A stretch of DNA of 64,000 nt from Haloarcula sp. H-GB4 (GTDB lineage: Archaea > Halobacteriota > Halobacteria > Halobacteriales > Haloarculaceae): NCBI RefSeq assembly GCF_030848575.1, contig NZ_JAVDDX010000001.1, positions 1,240,001 to 1,304,000 on the forward strand. The letters are read 5' to 3'. The translations under genes and the position numbers were made by a program. The notes beneath the pieces are model-generated. The model worked only from the letters and a program-made list of their open reading frames with translations, was not told the origin of the DNA and made no database searches. Below, piece after piece: positions 55,236 to 64,000 of the stretch. Each line of letters begins with the position of its first letter. Position 1 is the first letter of the stretch.

Positions 55236-55332
55236 TGTCGGCTCTTATCGACCAGTAGGACTGCCGTGGCAAGTGGGTTCCGCCATATCGATGGGGAAAA
55301 CGCCTAAGCGACCGCCGCGTCTGGCCTGGGGC

Positions 55333-56208
55333 ATGGCTGACTCCTTCGACGTACTGACGCCGCTGGTGACGCCGTTCGACGCCGACGGCGAACTCGACGT
55401 TACCAGTCTGGAATCGCTGGTCCGGCACGTCTCGGCGGCGGGCGTCGACGGCATCGTTCCCTGCGGGACGACTGGTGAGTTCGAAACCTTGTCGCCACGG
55501 GAGTACCGGACCGTCGTCCGAAGCACAACAGAGACAGCGCCCGACGACTGCCGCGTTATTGTCGGGACGGCCGCTACCGACGTGCCGACGGTCCACGAGC
55601 GGATGGCGTTCGCCGCCGAACAGGGCGCGGACAGCACGCTAGTCGTACCGTCGTACTACGGCGGGCAGGCGAGCGGAGCAGGCAACGAGGCGTTCTTCGA
55701 CGCGGTGCTGGCCGACGCGCCGCTGCCCGTCTACCTCTACAACATCCCCGGAGCAGTCGGGCAGAAATTGTCCGTCGAGACGGTCGCCGCGCTTGCCCAG
55801 TCCGACGCCGTCGCGGGACTCAAGGACTCCTCGGGCGACCTTCCGTACGTCACCGCGGTCATGAATCAGACCTCTGAGGACTTCACCGTCTACCAGGGCC
55901 ACGACGGCCTGTTCGTCCCGTCGCTGGTGCTTGGCGGCGACGGTGGCATCAGCGCGCTCTCGCACCTATTGTTCGACGAACTGGAGCAGGCGGGTACTGC
56001 CGTCGCAAGCGGCGACGTTGCACAGGCCAGAACAGTCCAGCGGGATGTCCTCTCACCGCTCTCGGACGCGTGTGCCGAGTTCGGCTTCGCGCCCACGGTG
56101 AAGGCGTTGCTCGCCGACCGCGGTATCATCGACCACGCGACGGTTCGACCGCCCCGAGACTCGCTCTCGTCGGACGCGATCGCGTCGGTGACCGAACGGC
56201 TGGAGTGA
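55333..56208 (+). CDS. DapA/KDPG-aldolase-superfamily enzyme
   Basis: A 291-residue class I aldolase. GTTGE (45-49) binds the oxo-acid, Tyr136 (YLYNIPG) is the proton relay, and Lys164 (AGLKDSSGDL) forms the Schiff base. Such enzymes act on dihydrodipicolinate, 2-keto-3-deoxy(phospho)gluconate or similar. With glucose dehydrogenase and GfcR in the same window, a KDPG aldolase is possible, but lysine synthesis or other use is not excluded. ATG 55333 gives the normal start; the earlier frame overlaps the Lhr gene. Confidence 0.85.
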   Translation: MADSFDVLTPLVTPFDADGELDVTSLESLVRHVSAAGVDGIVPCGTTGEFETLSPREYRTVVRSTTETAPDDCRVIVGTAATDVPTVHERMAFAAEQGADSTLVVPSYYGGQASGAGNEAFFDAVLADAPLPVYLYNIPGAVGQKLSVETVAALAQSDAVAGLKDSSGDLPYVTAVMNQTSEDFTVYQGHDGLFVPSLVLGGDGGISALSHLLFDELEQAGTAVASGDVAQARTVQRDVLSPLSDACAEFGFAPTVKALLADRGIIDHATVRPPRDSLSSDAIASVTERLE

Positions 56209-56278
56209 CTGTTTAGACTCAAATATTCCCGTGAGGTTCCACGAGATTCATTACGCTGGGCGGCAGTGAACGCAATAT

Positions 56279-57106
56279 ATGTCGTTGCTGCCCTCCCGCG
56301 GTCCCGACACAAGCACCTCACAGGACGGGGAGCTACAGGTCGTCGGGGTCGACGAAGATGTCTCAGCCGTACTCGATGCCCTCTCCTCGGAAACGGCCAG
56401 AGAAATACTCAACACGGTGTACGAAGAGCCGGGGACGCCCTCTGAACTAGCCGACCGGCTCGATATGTCGATACAGAAGGTCTCCTATCATCTGGAGAAA
56501 CTAGAAGACGAGGAACTCATCGCTGTCGCCGGGATCCAATACTCTGAGAAAGGCCAGGAGATGAAGGTGTACGAGCCTCCCGAAGACCCGCTGGTGTTGT
56601 TCGTCGGCACACAGGAGCGCAAGCGGTCGCTCCGGTCGCTCATCCGCCGCGTCCTGCCCGTTATCGGTATCCTCACCGCGGCCAGCGTCATGCTGCAACT
56701 CCTGCTCGGGCAGTTCCCGATCCAGTTCGGGAGTTCGGGGGCCGGCGGCGATGCGGGAACCGCCGGTGACGGTGCGCAGGGCGGCGGAGACGTTGAGAGT
56801 CTGGACACGGCGAACCGGACAGCCTCGACGGCCGAATCCACACCGACCTCGACGGCGTCGGACGACGGTGGGTTCCAGATAGCCGAGGCGACGGAGACAC
56901 CAGAGGCCACGCAGGCCCCGAGAAGCACTCCGGCTCCAGAGGCTGACACCCCGGTCGCAGCAATGACCGAGGAGGCACGGCAACTAACGACCGACGCCGC
57001 GGCCAGTGGCGGCTTCCATATCGAACCCGGCGTGGCCTTCTTCCTCGGTGGGCTGCTGGTCCTGACGCTATACGTCTCGTTCTGGGCGTACAGAAACTAC
57101 CGCTAA
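56279..57106 (+). CDS. Membrane-anchored winged-helix protein
   Basis: A 275-residue protein. An ArsR-like winged helix (about 30-95, TPSELADRLDMSIQKVSYHLEKLE) is followed by a helix (VLPVIGILTAASVMLQLLLG, about 122-141), then a Gly/Ala/Thr/Glu-rich external segment, and a final helix (VAFFLGGLLVLTLYVSF). So the DNA-binding domain is inside and a long low-complexity loop probably outside. It may relay an envelope signal directly to DNA. Confidence 0.78.
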   Translation: MSLLPSRGPDTSTSQDGELQVVGVDEDVSAVLDALSSETAREILNTVYEEPGTPSELADRLDMSIQKVSYHLEKLEDEELIAVAGIQYSEKGQEMKVYEPPEDPLVLFVGTQERKRSLRSLIRRVLPVIGILTAASVMLQLLLGQFPIQFGSSGAGGDAGTAGDGAQGGGDVESLDTANRTASTAESTPTSTASDDGGFQIAEATETPEATQAPRSTPAPEADTPVAAMTEEARQLTTDAAASGGFHIEPGVAFFLGGLLVLTLYVSFWAYRNYR

Positions 57107-57129
57107 ATCGGTCTCCCTATCCAGTCGCT

Positions 57130-57744
57130 TTAATCCGAGTCGACCTGTTCGGCGACCAGCACGCCGGCCTGCTCGGTAACCATCTCGACAGCTGTCAGCG
57201 CGTAGCCGGCATCGGTGAAGGCATCGGCGAGGACGCCGACCGTCGCCGGGTCGTCGACTTCGGGGCTGTAAAACGGTGCGTCGGGATCGTCGTCGCCGAA
57301 CAGCATCACGTCCCCGAGGACAATGCGCCGCGGCCCCAGGTCGGCGATAGTGTCGATCGCCTCGCGTTTCTCGTCGTCACCGAGGTGGTGCATGGCGAAA
57401 TTCGATGTGACGATGTTCACTGGGCGGTCGACGTTCGGAGCGCGGAAGCGACCGTCGCCGAAAGAAACGTTCTCCACGCCGCGTTCTTTCGCTTTCTCTT
57501 GGGCTTTCTCCAGCATTCCGTCGCTGATATCGCGGCCGATAACCTCCCGTGCATCGGACGCGAGCGCGAACGCAATCGCTCCGGTACCCGTGCCGAGGTC
57601 GAGCACTACGTCATCACTCTCGGGGGCCGCGTGGTCAACGACGAAATCGACGCAGGCGCGATACGCCGCCGAATCCTGTTCTTCATCGTACGCGTCGGCG
57701 TGGTCGGAGAATCGCTCAGCGTGTTCGTCAAGTGATTTCTTCAT
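57130..57744 (-). CDS. Class I SAM-dependent methyltransferase
   Basis: A 204-residue methyltransferase. DLGTGTGAIAFAL near 48-60 is the SAM-binding motif I, and NIVTSNFAMHHLGDDEK the motif following the beta-4 strand. It resembles UbiE-like enzymes; substrate unknown. ATG 57744 is used, as the GTG three codons upstream adds nothing conserved. Confidence 0.85.
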   Translation of the reverse strand: MKKSLDEHAERFSDHADAYDEEQDSAAYRACVDFVVDHAAPESDDVVLDLGTGTGAIAFALASDAREVIGRDISDGMLEKAQEKAKERGVENVSFGDGRFRAPNVDRPVNIVTSNFAMHHLGDDEKREAIDTIADLGPRRIVLGDVMLFGDDDPDAPFYSPEVDDPATVGVLADAFTDAGYALTAVEMVTEQAGVLVAEQVDSD

Positions 57745-58027
57745 ACTCGTCACTCGGTGCGGCCGTACAAGTGCTTCCCGCTCCGTTTTGCGGTCTCGGC
57801 GTGGGTCCGGTTCGGTAAAAACGCGTTTTGAGCCACAGGTGCGCTTTTGCTATCCCCGGCCGAAGCATGAATTGCGCCGTCGACGGGTGACCTTCCCACA
57901 CGGCCGCCCTGACCCCGTCCCCGCCGACGGCCACCGCCCTCACTCCGCTGACGCTCCCTGGTGGTTCCCCTGCCGACGTGTGCCCCCAGACACCAACCCT
58001 TTGTCCGTTCGCTCGCTGTCGTCCGGT
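57745..58027. other. Intergenic region between divergent genes, with a perfect palindrome
   Basis: The 283 bp hold the starts of the methyltransferase (minus) and the RNase Z-like gene (plus). AAAACGCGTTTT at 57818-57829 is a perfect 12-bp palindrome 74-85 bp before the methyltransferase start. No gene is recognised. Confidence 0.4.
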
Positions 58028-58780
58028 ATGCGTCTCACGTTTCTCGGCACCGGCAGCGCCATGCCCACCGGCTCTCGAATGCAGACCGGCTATCTACTGG
58101 AACGCGGTGGGAACCGCCTGCTTGTCGACTGTGGTAGCGGCGTGTTGCACTCGCTGGCCCAGACAGACACGGGGTACGAAGGTGTCGACACCGTCCTGCT
58201 GACCCATCATCATCTGGACCACGTTTCCGATCTCGACGTGCTGATGAAGGCCCGCTGGCTGGCCGGTGAGACGGACCTCACGATCGCTGGCCCGCCGGGG
58301 ACGAGCGACCTGGTTCGTGACCTGCTCGAGACACACGACTATATGCAGGACCGGCTGGACCTGACGGTCAGGGACCTCGATGGCGGACCGTTCGAACTGT
58401 CTGGGTTCCGCGGCGACACCTGCGAGACGCGCCACTCGATGCAGTGTTTCGCCTACCGGCTTTCTGTCGGTGACGGGCCAGCAATAACGCTCGGTGCTGA
58501 CTCCGAAGCGTTCACAGACCTCATCGAGTTCGCCGATGGGTCGGCCGTACTCGTTCACGACTGCTCGTTCCCGGACGACGTGGACGTGTCGAACCACCCA
58601 ACGCCGAAGACCCTCGGTCAGACGCTCCGCGATGCCGACGCCGAGGTCGGCCGCGTGTATCTCACCCACCTGTACCCACACACAGAGGGACGACACGAGG
58701 AGATGCTCGAGTCGATAGCAGACAGCTACGATGGCGACGTGCAGTTCGCCGAGGACAGCCTAACGATAACAGTCAGCTAG
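58028..58780 (+). CDS. RNase Z-like metallo-beta-lactamase-fold hydrolase
   Basis: A 250-residue MBL-fold protein. The start MRLTFLGTGSAMPTGSRMQT and the zinc motif THHHLDHVSD (His60, His62, Asp64, His65) match RNase Z-like enzymes, with the later Asp in ITLGADSEAF and a His in YLTHLYPH. It is shorter than tRNase Z and lacks an exosite arm I can see, so it may act on other phosphodiesters. Convergent overlap of 4 bp with the kinase gene. Confidence 0.85.
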   Translation: MRLTFLGTGSAMPTGSRMQTGYLLERGGNRLLVDCGSGVLHSLAQTDTGYEGVDTVLLTHHHLDHVSDLDVLMKARWLAGETDLTIAGPPGTSDLVRDLLETHDYMQDRLDLTVRDLDGGPFELSGFRGDTCETRHSMQCFAYRLSVGDGPAITLGADSEAFTDLIEFADGSAVLVHDCSFPDDVDVSNHPTPKTLGQTLRDADAEVGRVYLTHLYPHTEGRHEEMLESIADSYDGDVQFAEDSLTITVS

Positions 58781-59934
58781 ACGCGTTCGAGCGTGACGCG
58801 GAACTCGGCCCCGCCAGCGTCGCTTTCGCCCACGCTGACGCTGCCGCCGTAGGATTCAGTCAGCGCCCGGACGAATCCGAGGCCAAAGCCGGTGCCTGAA
58901 CTCTCCTGGCCCTTGACCCCCATCTCGAAGATATCAGCACGCAGGTCCGGCGAGACACCATTCCCGTCATCAGCGAAGCAGACCGTAACTTCGTCGGGAC
59001 TGACTTCCGCCGGGTACACTCGCATATGGACTTCGCCCTCGTTGTGGACCGCCGCGTTGGACATAATGTTCGTGAACACCGAGTCAAGCAAGTCACCGCC
59101 GTACACCTGATACTCGAAGTCTGACGACACAAAATCAATCGTCAGTGACCCGTAGTTGTCTCTGACATCACGCACCGTGTCCCCGAGGACTGATTCAAGA
59201 TCCTGTGGCTCTGGATTGTCCTGTGCTTCCAGCGTCGAGACAAGGTCGCCGACGCGCTGGATGAGGTCGGCGGCGCTTTCGGCCGCGCGCTGGATCTTGC
59301 CGGCGTACTCCTCGGTCTGGCCGTCGACCTGTCCAGCGACGACATCGGCGAACCCGGCGATGACCTGCAGGTCGTTGCCCAGGTCGTGTCGGAGCAGTCG
59401 GTCGTACATCTCGATCATCTCCTTTCGCCGTTCGAGGTCCCGGTGTGCCCGTTCTAGCCGTTCACGGGAACGGATGTTAGAGATGGCCGTCGCGGCGTGA
59501 GTGGCAAGAATCTCCATCGGTCTGATGTATTCGTCCCCGAACTCCTCGACGGTCTGTGACCGAGTGACCAGCACAGCAGTCACCTCATTACCCATCCGAG
59601 CGGGGACAGCCAGCGCACCCGTCACATCCGAGTCGGCAGCGACAGCGGCATCAGACCCCTGTTCGACCAGCGTCTCGCCAGCCTCCTGCGCCCGTCGAGC
59701 GAGGTCACTCGGTGGCTCGCCCTGGACGAGATTCGGGTTTGTACTGTGGACGACGCGGAGCTCGTCGTCACGAACCTCGACGAACGTAGAGTAAGAGAAC
59801 TCGAACAGCAGCGACATCGCTTCGAGCGTGAGCGAGACGACTTCGTCGACGGACTCGCACCGATTGAGCGCCTGACCGTATTTGTTCAGGTCAGCGACCT
59901 GTCTAGCAAAATCCTGTTGTTCTTCGAACGACAT
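58777..59934 (-). CDS. GAF-domain sensor histidine kinase
   Basis: A 385-residue soluble kinase. A GAF domain covers about 20-155. The H-box LLRHDLGNDLQ has His183, and the ATPase has N-box SNAAVHN, G1 ADDGNGVSP and G2 GTGFGLGFV. No membrane segment and no response regulator beside it. GTG 59943 adds three residues; ATG 59934 is preferred. Confidence 0.87.
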   Translation of the reverse strand: MSFEEQQDFARQVADLNKYGQALNRCESVDEVVSLTLEAMSLLFEFSYSTFVEVRDDELRVVHSTNPNLVQGEPPSDLARRAQEAGETLVEQGSDAAVAADSDVTGALAVPARMGNEVTAVLVTRSQTVEEFGDEYIRPMEILATHAATAISNIRSRERLERAHRDLERRKEMIEMYDRLLRHDLGNDLQVIAGFADVVAGQVDGQTEEYAGKIQRAAESAADLIQRVGDLVSTLEAQDNPEPQDLESVLGDTVRDVRDNYGSLTIDFVSSDFEYQVYGGDLLDSVFTNIMSNAAVHNEGEVHMRVYPAEVSPDEVTVCFADDGNGVSPDLRADIFEMGVKGQESSGTGFGLGFVRALTESYGGSVSVGESDAGGAEFRVTLERV

Positions 59935-60053
59935 ATCACCCACTCCTCGCAGACATTGGAACTATGTACCAATGGAGAGCGGGGCAAAAAACGGTTTCGG
60001 GGGACTCACCGGCGGAGTGAAAAATGGCAGACATATGTCGTGGGTACGCGGCC

Positions 60054-61121
60054 TCAGTCGAGTCGGTAGCGCAGCAGCGCCGCGACACCGCCCAGATTCG
60101 AGAGTTGCTGTCCGGGCGCAAACTCCGCGGAAAAGACGGTTACGTCACCGCCTTTTTGTTCTGTCGTTTCGATGATCTGGTCAACATCGATGTCCCAGTC
60201 GCCCTCGCCAGCCCGCTCCAGTCGGAGGCGCTCATCGAGCACGAGCAACGTCTCGATAGCGCCGTAGTCGGCCGCTTTTGCGACTTCCTCCGGGCCGTAA
60301 GCCACCTCCGATCCTGAGCCGATGCGCTCCATCAGTTCGTCGATGTAGTCCGCCTCTTCGGCGATGCGGGTCTGCTGCTGGACGTCCTCGACAGCGCCGC
60401 GTTTGAGTACTTCGTGAACGCCACGGTCGCCGACGGCAGACGTGTCTACGACGGTAATCTGTTCGGCAATGTCGGGAATCTCGTCCTGAAAGTGATCCAG
60501 TGCGTCCTGCTTGGTGAAGCCGGGGCCGGCGAGGATGTAGGCGTCCACGTCCTGACGTTTGAGGACCGACGCCAGTTCGTCAAACAGTTCCTTTCGTGGG
60601 CGGGCGTACTCCCCTTTCCCGGTCGTCGAGGTGATGGTCGCCCGCTCTTCCGTGCCGTACTGGGCGACTGTGTGGACGTGTGCTTCGCCTTCCTCCACGG
60701 TCGCAATCGCCACGTCGGGGTTCTCCGTCGCCTCGACGGCCTCTTCAAGCCGGTCGGCCTGGTCGGGCTTGAGGTGTTTCTCGACGGTGAGTTCGGTGTG
60801 TTCCTCGACGTTGAGCGTGTGGTGAAAGCCCAGCTGGTCCTCGCGGGAGCAGTCGACGATTTCACCGCCGACACGGAGGCGGTTGGCGAACTTCGCGAAC
60901 TCCACGTCGGTGACTTCGATCTGAATCCACATCGGCTCGCGCTCGCCGCCTTTGTCCCGGAGATTATCGTCGTTGCGCTGGATGCGCCGCGTCGTGTCGC
61001 CGGAGACGAGGTCCCCCGGCTCGATGACATACGAGAGATGCCAGAGGTCGTCAAGGGTCTCGGGGACCACCTCGATGCGTTCTGCCCCTTCCGCGGTGGT
61101 CTCCTGACTCTGTATTTGCAT
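60054..61121 (-). CDS. pelA: Pelota, ribosome rescue and mRNA surveillance factor
   Basis: A 355-residue archaeal Pelota/Dom34, similar to release factor eRF1 but without the GGQ loop. The N-terminal Sm-like domain has [16 protein letters not shown], the central domain [15 protein letters not shown], and the C-terminal domain [20 protein letters not shown]. It releases stalled ribosomes with aEF1A/ABCE1. A perfect palindrome lies right before the start. RqcH, another rescue factor, is 1.3 kb away. Confidence 0.93.
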   Translation of the reverse strand: MQIQSQETTAEGAERIEVVPETLDDLWHLSYVIEPGDLVSGDTTRRIQRNDDNLRDKGGEREPMWIQIEVTDVEFAKFANRLRVGGEIVDCSREDQLGFHHTLNVEEHTELTVEKHLKPDQADRLEEAVEATENPDVAIATVEEGEAHVHTVAQYGTEERATITSTTGKGEYARPRKELFDELASVLKRQDVDAYILAGPGFTKQDALDHFQDEIPDIAEQITVVDTSAVGDRGVHEVLKRGAVEDVQQQTRIAEEADYIDELMERIGSGSEVAYGPEEVAKAADYGAIETLLVLDERLRLERAGEGDWDIDVDQIIETTEQKGGDVTVFSAEFAPGQQLSNLGGVAALLRYRLD

Positions 61122-61123
61122 AC

Positions 61124-61139
61124 TGAAGCGTCCGCTTCA
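61124..61139. repeat. Palindrome directly upstream of pelA
   Basis: TGAAGCG and CGCTTCA flank a central TC, 3-18 bp before the pelA ATG. In a leaderless gene this is between TATA and start, a repressor-type position. Confidence 0.5.
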
Positions 61140-61328
61140 TGGACACAAGTGTTCTGCCATTCGATTCGCCGGGACGCAAAATGCGGAATCGGCGTACTGT
61201 GTCGATCAGGCAACCGAGCCTGTCGCGGGCGTCTCATCGCCGGCGTCAGTGGCGGGCATATCTCGCACGGCAGTATATGTAGCAGTACGTGTGCCGTGCT
61301 GTCAGGTGTAGCCGGACAGCTCTCAGCG

Positions 61329-62360
61329 TCACTGCTGTTCAGCGTTGCCATCGCCGGCCGCCTGCAACCGCGCAAACGCCTCCCACGAGGGGTCTGCTCC
61401 AGGGTGTGACTGCCGAGTGCCATCGACGTACAGTCCTGAACCGTCGGTCACCTCGCCGACGACGGCCGCGGGCGTCCCACAGCCCCGAAGCGCGTCGACG
61501 ACGCTATTGGCGTCCGCAGGGTCGACAGCGGCCAGCAGCGTCCCGCAACTACTGACGTGCCAGGGATCGATGTCGAGCGCGTTACAGAGATCCGTGACGC
61601 CGTCGGCGACCGGCATTGCGTCGCTGTCCACGTCGAACCGGACGCCCGCGCCGTCAGCCATCTCGATGAGCGCACCGGTGATGCCGCCCTCGGTCGCGTC
61701 GTGCATCGCCGTCACGTTTCCGGCGTTCGTCGCGGCCATGGCATCCTCGACGAGAGCGGTGTCGGCCAGCCGTTCCTGTGCGGTGGCGATTCGGTCGGGC
61801 GACAGCCCGATCTGCGCCGGGAAGAGAGTCGAAAACAGGCCCGTGACCTCCGCACCGGGGCCGGTCCCGACGACCAGTTTGTCGCCCGGTCGTGCGCCGT
61901 CCGGCCGGACGATGTCCCCGTGGGACCCGACGCCAAGCACCGTTGCGCCGCCGACCCAGGAGTAGTCAACGCCCGAATACCGGGCGGTGTGGCCGGTGAC
62001 GACACTCACACCGACTTCTTCAGCCCGTCCGGCGAAGCCGTGCCACATCGCCGCCAGTTCGTCATCGGTCATCTCCGGCGGTAGCGTGAACGTCACGGAA
62101 AGATGGGTTGGTGGGATGCCGGAGACGGCAACGTCGGCCAGTACTACATCGAGTGCAAACCGACCGGCCCGCTCGAACCCCAGATCGGGGAGAACTGACA
62201 GCGGGTCAGTAGCTGTAACGAGGGCGTCGCCGCCCACGTCGATGACGCCGAAGTCAATGCCGTGGGTCGGCCCCAGCGTCACATCCTCTCGGTCCGCACC
62301 CAGTTCCGGATAGATGACGCTATCGAACAGTTCGCGGTCGATTTTTCCGAGGTCACTCAT
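61329..62360 (-). CDS. AIR-synthase/HypE-family protein
   Basis: A 343-residue member of the PurM/ThiL/HypE/SelD superfamily. GIDFGVIDVGGDALVTATDPL near 35-55 and DVVLADVAVSGIPPTHL hold the conserved Asp residues for ATP-Mg, and AMHDATEGGITGAL is the C-terminal motif. It lacks the HypE cysteine C-terminus I can see, so the reaction is open. ATG 62360 is preferred. It lies between pelA and rqcH. Confidence 0.82.
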   Translation of the reverse strand: MSDLGKIDRELFDSVIYPELGADREDVTLGPTHGIDFGVIDVGGDALVTATDPLSVLPDLGFERAGRFALDVVLADVAVSGIPPTHLSVTFTLPPEMTDDELAAMWHGFAGRAEEVGVSVVTGHTARYSGVDYSWVGGATVLGVGSHGDIVRPDGARPGDKLVVGTGPGAEVTGLFSTLFPAQIGLSPDRIATAQERLADTALVEDAMAATNAGNVTAMHDATEGGITGALIEMADGAGVRFDVDSDAMPVADGVTDLCNALDIDPWHVSSCGTLLAAVDPADANSVVDALRGCGTPAAVVGEVTDGSGLYVDGTRQSHPGADPSWEAFARLQAAGDGNAEQQ

Positions 62361-62405
62361 GCAGCCAGCCACCTCCGGCGCGGTGTTCCCTCTGACCCGA
62401 CATGG

Positions 62406-64000
62406 TCAGTCCTCAGTCATTCGACTACCGCCAGGCGGCAAGAACTCCTGTATCTGGTCCGGGCTGGCGACCTTACGGACGAACGACTCGTCGGCGAAGC
62501 GGGACCTGAACTCCCGGTACAGGCGCTTGGCGATGTCGTTCTGCGCGAACTGTCCCGGTTCGACGGTGATGCTGGTCGCGGCCTGTCCCTCGATAGCCGC
62601 GGGTGGGCCGCCGATGACTCGCGTCTCGTCGTCGCAGGTGATGCCGACGGCGACGCCGGCCGGCGTGCCCTCAAAGTACGTCCGGTCGCCGCGGACGGCG
62701 AAGCCGCCCTTCTCCAGGTACTCGCCGCTTTCCGGCGTCTTCGACACCTGATCGGGGTCGACCATGTACACGTCGCCGGCGAACTTCCCGTCTTTCCAGA
62801 CCGAGGAATACGAAACCGCGAACTTCGCGGCCTGGTCCAGTGACGACTGCGGGAACTCCACCTCCTTGGACGGCTCGCTGGGGCCGGTCGCTTTGAGTAC
62901 CGTGACCGGGCCACCGTGAGCCTGGGCGTGGAAGAACTTGTCACCGCCCTCCAGATACTTCTGGACGAGTTCCTCGTTGTCATCTGCGTCCCGACCGCCG
63001 ATGACGAGGAAGCCGTCTGAGGTGTGGAACCAGCGGAACTGCTCGTACCAGCGTTCAGTCGACCGGGTGGGGATGGACTGCATCGAGAGCCAGTCCGTCG
63101 GTTCGTCCTCGCCCTCGTCCTCGTCGGTCTCGTCTTCGCCGTCGTCGGCCTCCCACTCGTCCCGCCGCTCTTTGACCGCTTCGAGGTCCTCACGGGTGTT
63201 CTCGATAGCGGCGAGCGCGCCCTCCTTCTTTTCCTCGATGCGTTTGGCCTCTTTGTACAGTTCGTCGGCGTTCTTCTCGACGCCGGTGAAGGCGTCCACT
63301 GTGACCCGCGTGCCGTCAATGTCGAGGGTCACCGTCCCCTCGCTCCCGTCGAGAGAGACGACCGCCTCGGCAGCCGCGATGCCGCGGTCGGCTCCCTCGT
63401 CGAACTTCGCCTCGATGTCGTCCCAGGACACGTCGTCCTCGCGGGCGGCCTGAACCGTCGAGAGCACGTCGTCGACGAGGTCGTAGTTGGCGTACAGCAG
63501 TTCGGCCTTCTCCCGCTCGGCCTCGGCGTCGGCCTCGAAGTCCTCGATAGCCTGTTCCTGCTGCTGGATGATTCGTTTCTGTTTCTCGATCTCGGCCTCG
63601 AAGTCCGGGCGCTGTGTTTCGCCGCCCTCGACTTCCTCCTCCCGCTGGAAATTGAAGAAGTAGTCGTCCAGCGCGGAGTTGAACTCCGTGAAGGATTCGC
63701 TGTAGAGTTCCTCGTACTCCGACAGCGGAATCGGGGTCACGTCGACGCGCCGCCGGTCCGGGTCCTCGTCGGTCTCACCGCCGCTTGCCCCGTCACCGTC
63801 ATCGAGCGTCTCGTAGTACACCCGCGGGTCGACGTTCCCCTCACGCAGGCGCGTCCCCATTTCGTCGATGAGTTCGTACAGCCGCTCGAAGTCGGACTCC
63901 TCGAGGTCGTCGACGGCGACGTTGTAGTCAATACCGGCGCGGGTACACAGCTCCTCACCGTAGAGACCGCCGAAGTTCAGTTGCGTCGCCAGCGTCCGGA
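62406..64000 (-). CDS. rqcH: RqcH/NFACT ribosome-quality-control protein (5' end missing)
   Basis: At least 531 residues to the window edge; the frame is open to base 64000, so the start lies beyond it. The N-terminal NFACT-N part is visible (TLATQLNFGGLYGEELCTRA), then a long charged coiled coil (about residues 110-300 of the visible part) and the NFACT-R domain (RWYEQFRWFHTSDGFLVIGG; HAQAHGGPVTVLK). RqcH adds C-terminal tails to peptides stuck on large ribosomal subunits. Location beside pelA fits a rescue function. Confidence 0.9.
   Translation of the reverse strand, partial: RTLATQLNFGGLYGEELCTRAGIDYNVAVDDLEESDFERLYELIDEMGTRLREGNVDPRVYYETLDDGDGASGGETDEDPDRRRVDVTPIPLSEYEELYSESFTEFNSALDDYFFNFQREEEVEGGETQRPDFEAEIEKQKRIIQQQEQAIEDFEADAEAEREKAELLYANYDLVDDVLSTVQAAREDDVSWDDIEAKFDEGADRGIAAAEAVVSLDGSEGTVTLDIDGTRVTVDAFTGVEKNADELYKEAKRIEEKKEGALAAIENTREDLEAVKERRDEWEADDGEDETDEDEGEDEPTDWLSMQSIPTRSTERWYEQFRWFHTSDGFLVIGGRDADDNEELVQKYLEGGDKFFHAQAHGGPVTVLKATGPSEPSKEVEFPQSSLDQAAKFAVSYSSVWKDGKFAGDVYMVDPDQVSKTPESGEYLEKGGFAVRGDRTYFEGTPAGVAVGITCDDETRVIGGPPAAIEGQAATSITVEPGQFAQNDIAKRLYREFRSRFADESFVRKVASPDQIQEFLPPGGSRMTED

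Noticed and set aside
1..64000. CRISPR array, insertion sequence or prophage
   Set aside because: No regularly spaced repeats, transposase, integrase or phage structural genes were found.

Overview
The window reads as a chromosome segment of a halophilic euryarchaeon, most likely Haloarcula or a close relative. It has high GC, very acidic proteins, Tat-dependent lipoprotein signals (twin arginine plus lipobox Cys) on secreted proteins, genes overlapping by 1-4 bp, and many leaderless-looking starts with a TATA-like element about 25-30 bp upstream. Archaeal marker families are present: Pelota, RqcH/NFACT, TrmB regulators, GfcR, and a Dna2-like protein with an Fe-S nuclease. I see no rRNA, tRNA, insertion sequence or CRISPR array.

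Layout. 1-6233: 3' part of an Fe(III)-type ABC importer operon, translationally coupled to a membrane glycosyltransferase, then an orphan gluconate-dehydrogenase-type small subunit. 6264-7803: a polyprenyl-phosphate glycosyltransferase and a FilR1-like regulator. 8234-20693: a sugar region, all on the minus strand. It holds two substrate-binding lipoproteins, each next to a TrmB regulator, one full CUT1-type ABC operon that also encodes a 67-residue membrane protein, a Gfo/Idh oxidoreductase and glucose dehydrogenase, and an aldo/keto reductase. 20753-24614: a zinc-ribbon membrane protein, GfcR (regulator of sugar catabolism), a small conserved protein and a thiolase/DUF35 pair. 24618-27137: an alpha/beta hydrolase and the MeaB/cobalamin-binding pair of methylmalonyl-CoA mutase.

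27409-32968: a surface-polysaccharide or glycoprotein cluster (two GT2 enzymes, DUF2304, polysaccharide deacetylase, flippase-like protein, GT39-like enzyme). 33103-35066: a chemotaxis transducer without an extracellular sensor domain, overlapping a small three-helix membrane protein. 35170-37739: an MFS permease and small genes. 37951-45060: a MoxR/DUF58-type operon with large membrane partners. 45112-64000: mostly housekeeping genes, including DUF2237, Dna2-like helicase-nuclease, YdbS/YdbT-like PH proteins, carbonic anhydrase, Lhr-type helicase, a DapA/KDPG-aldolase-family enzyme, a membrane-anchored HTH protein, methyltransferase, RNase Z-like hydrolase, histidine kinase, and the ribosome-rescue factors Pelota and RqcH.

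The best regulatory signal is a 17-bp sequence found almost unchanged (16/17) in the promoters of the sugar ABC operon and of the aldo/keto reductase. It lies upstream of the TATA element in the first and between TATA and start in the second, as expected for one regulator that activates one unit and represses the other. No clearly new multi-gene defence or mobile system is visible.
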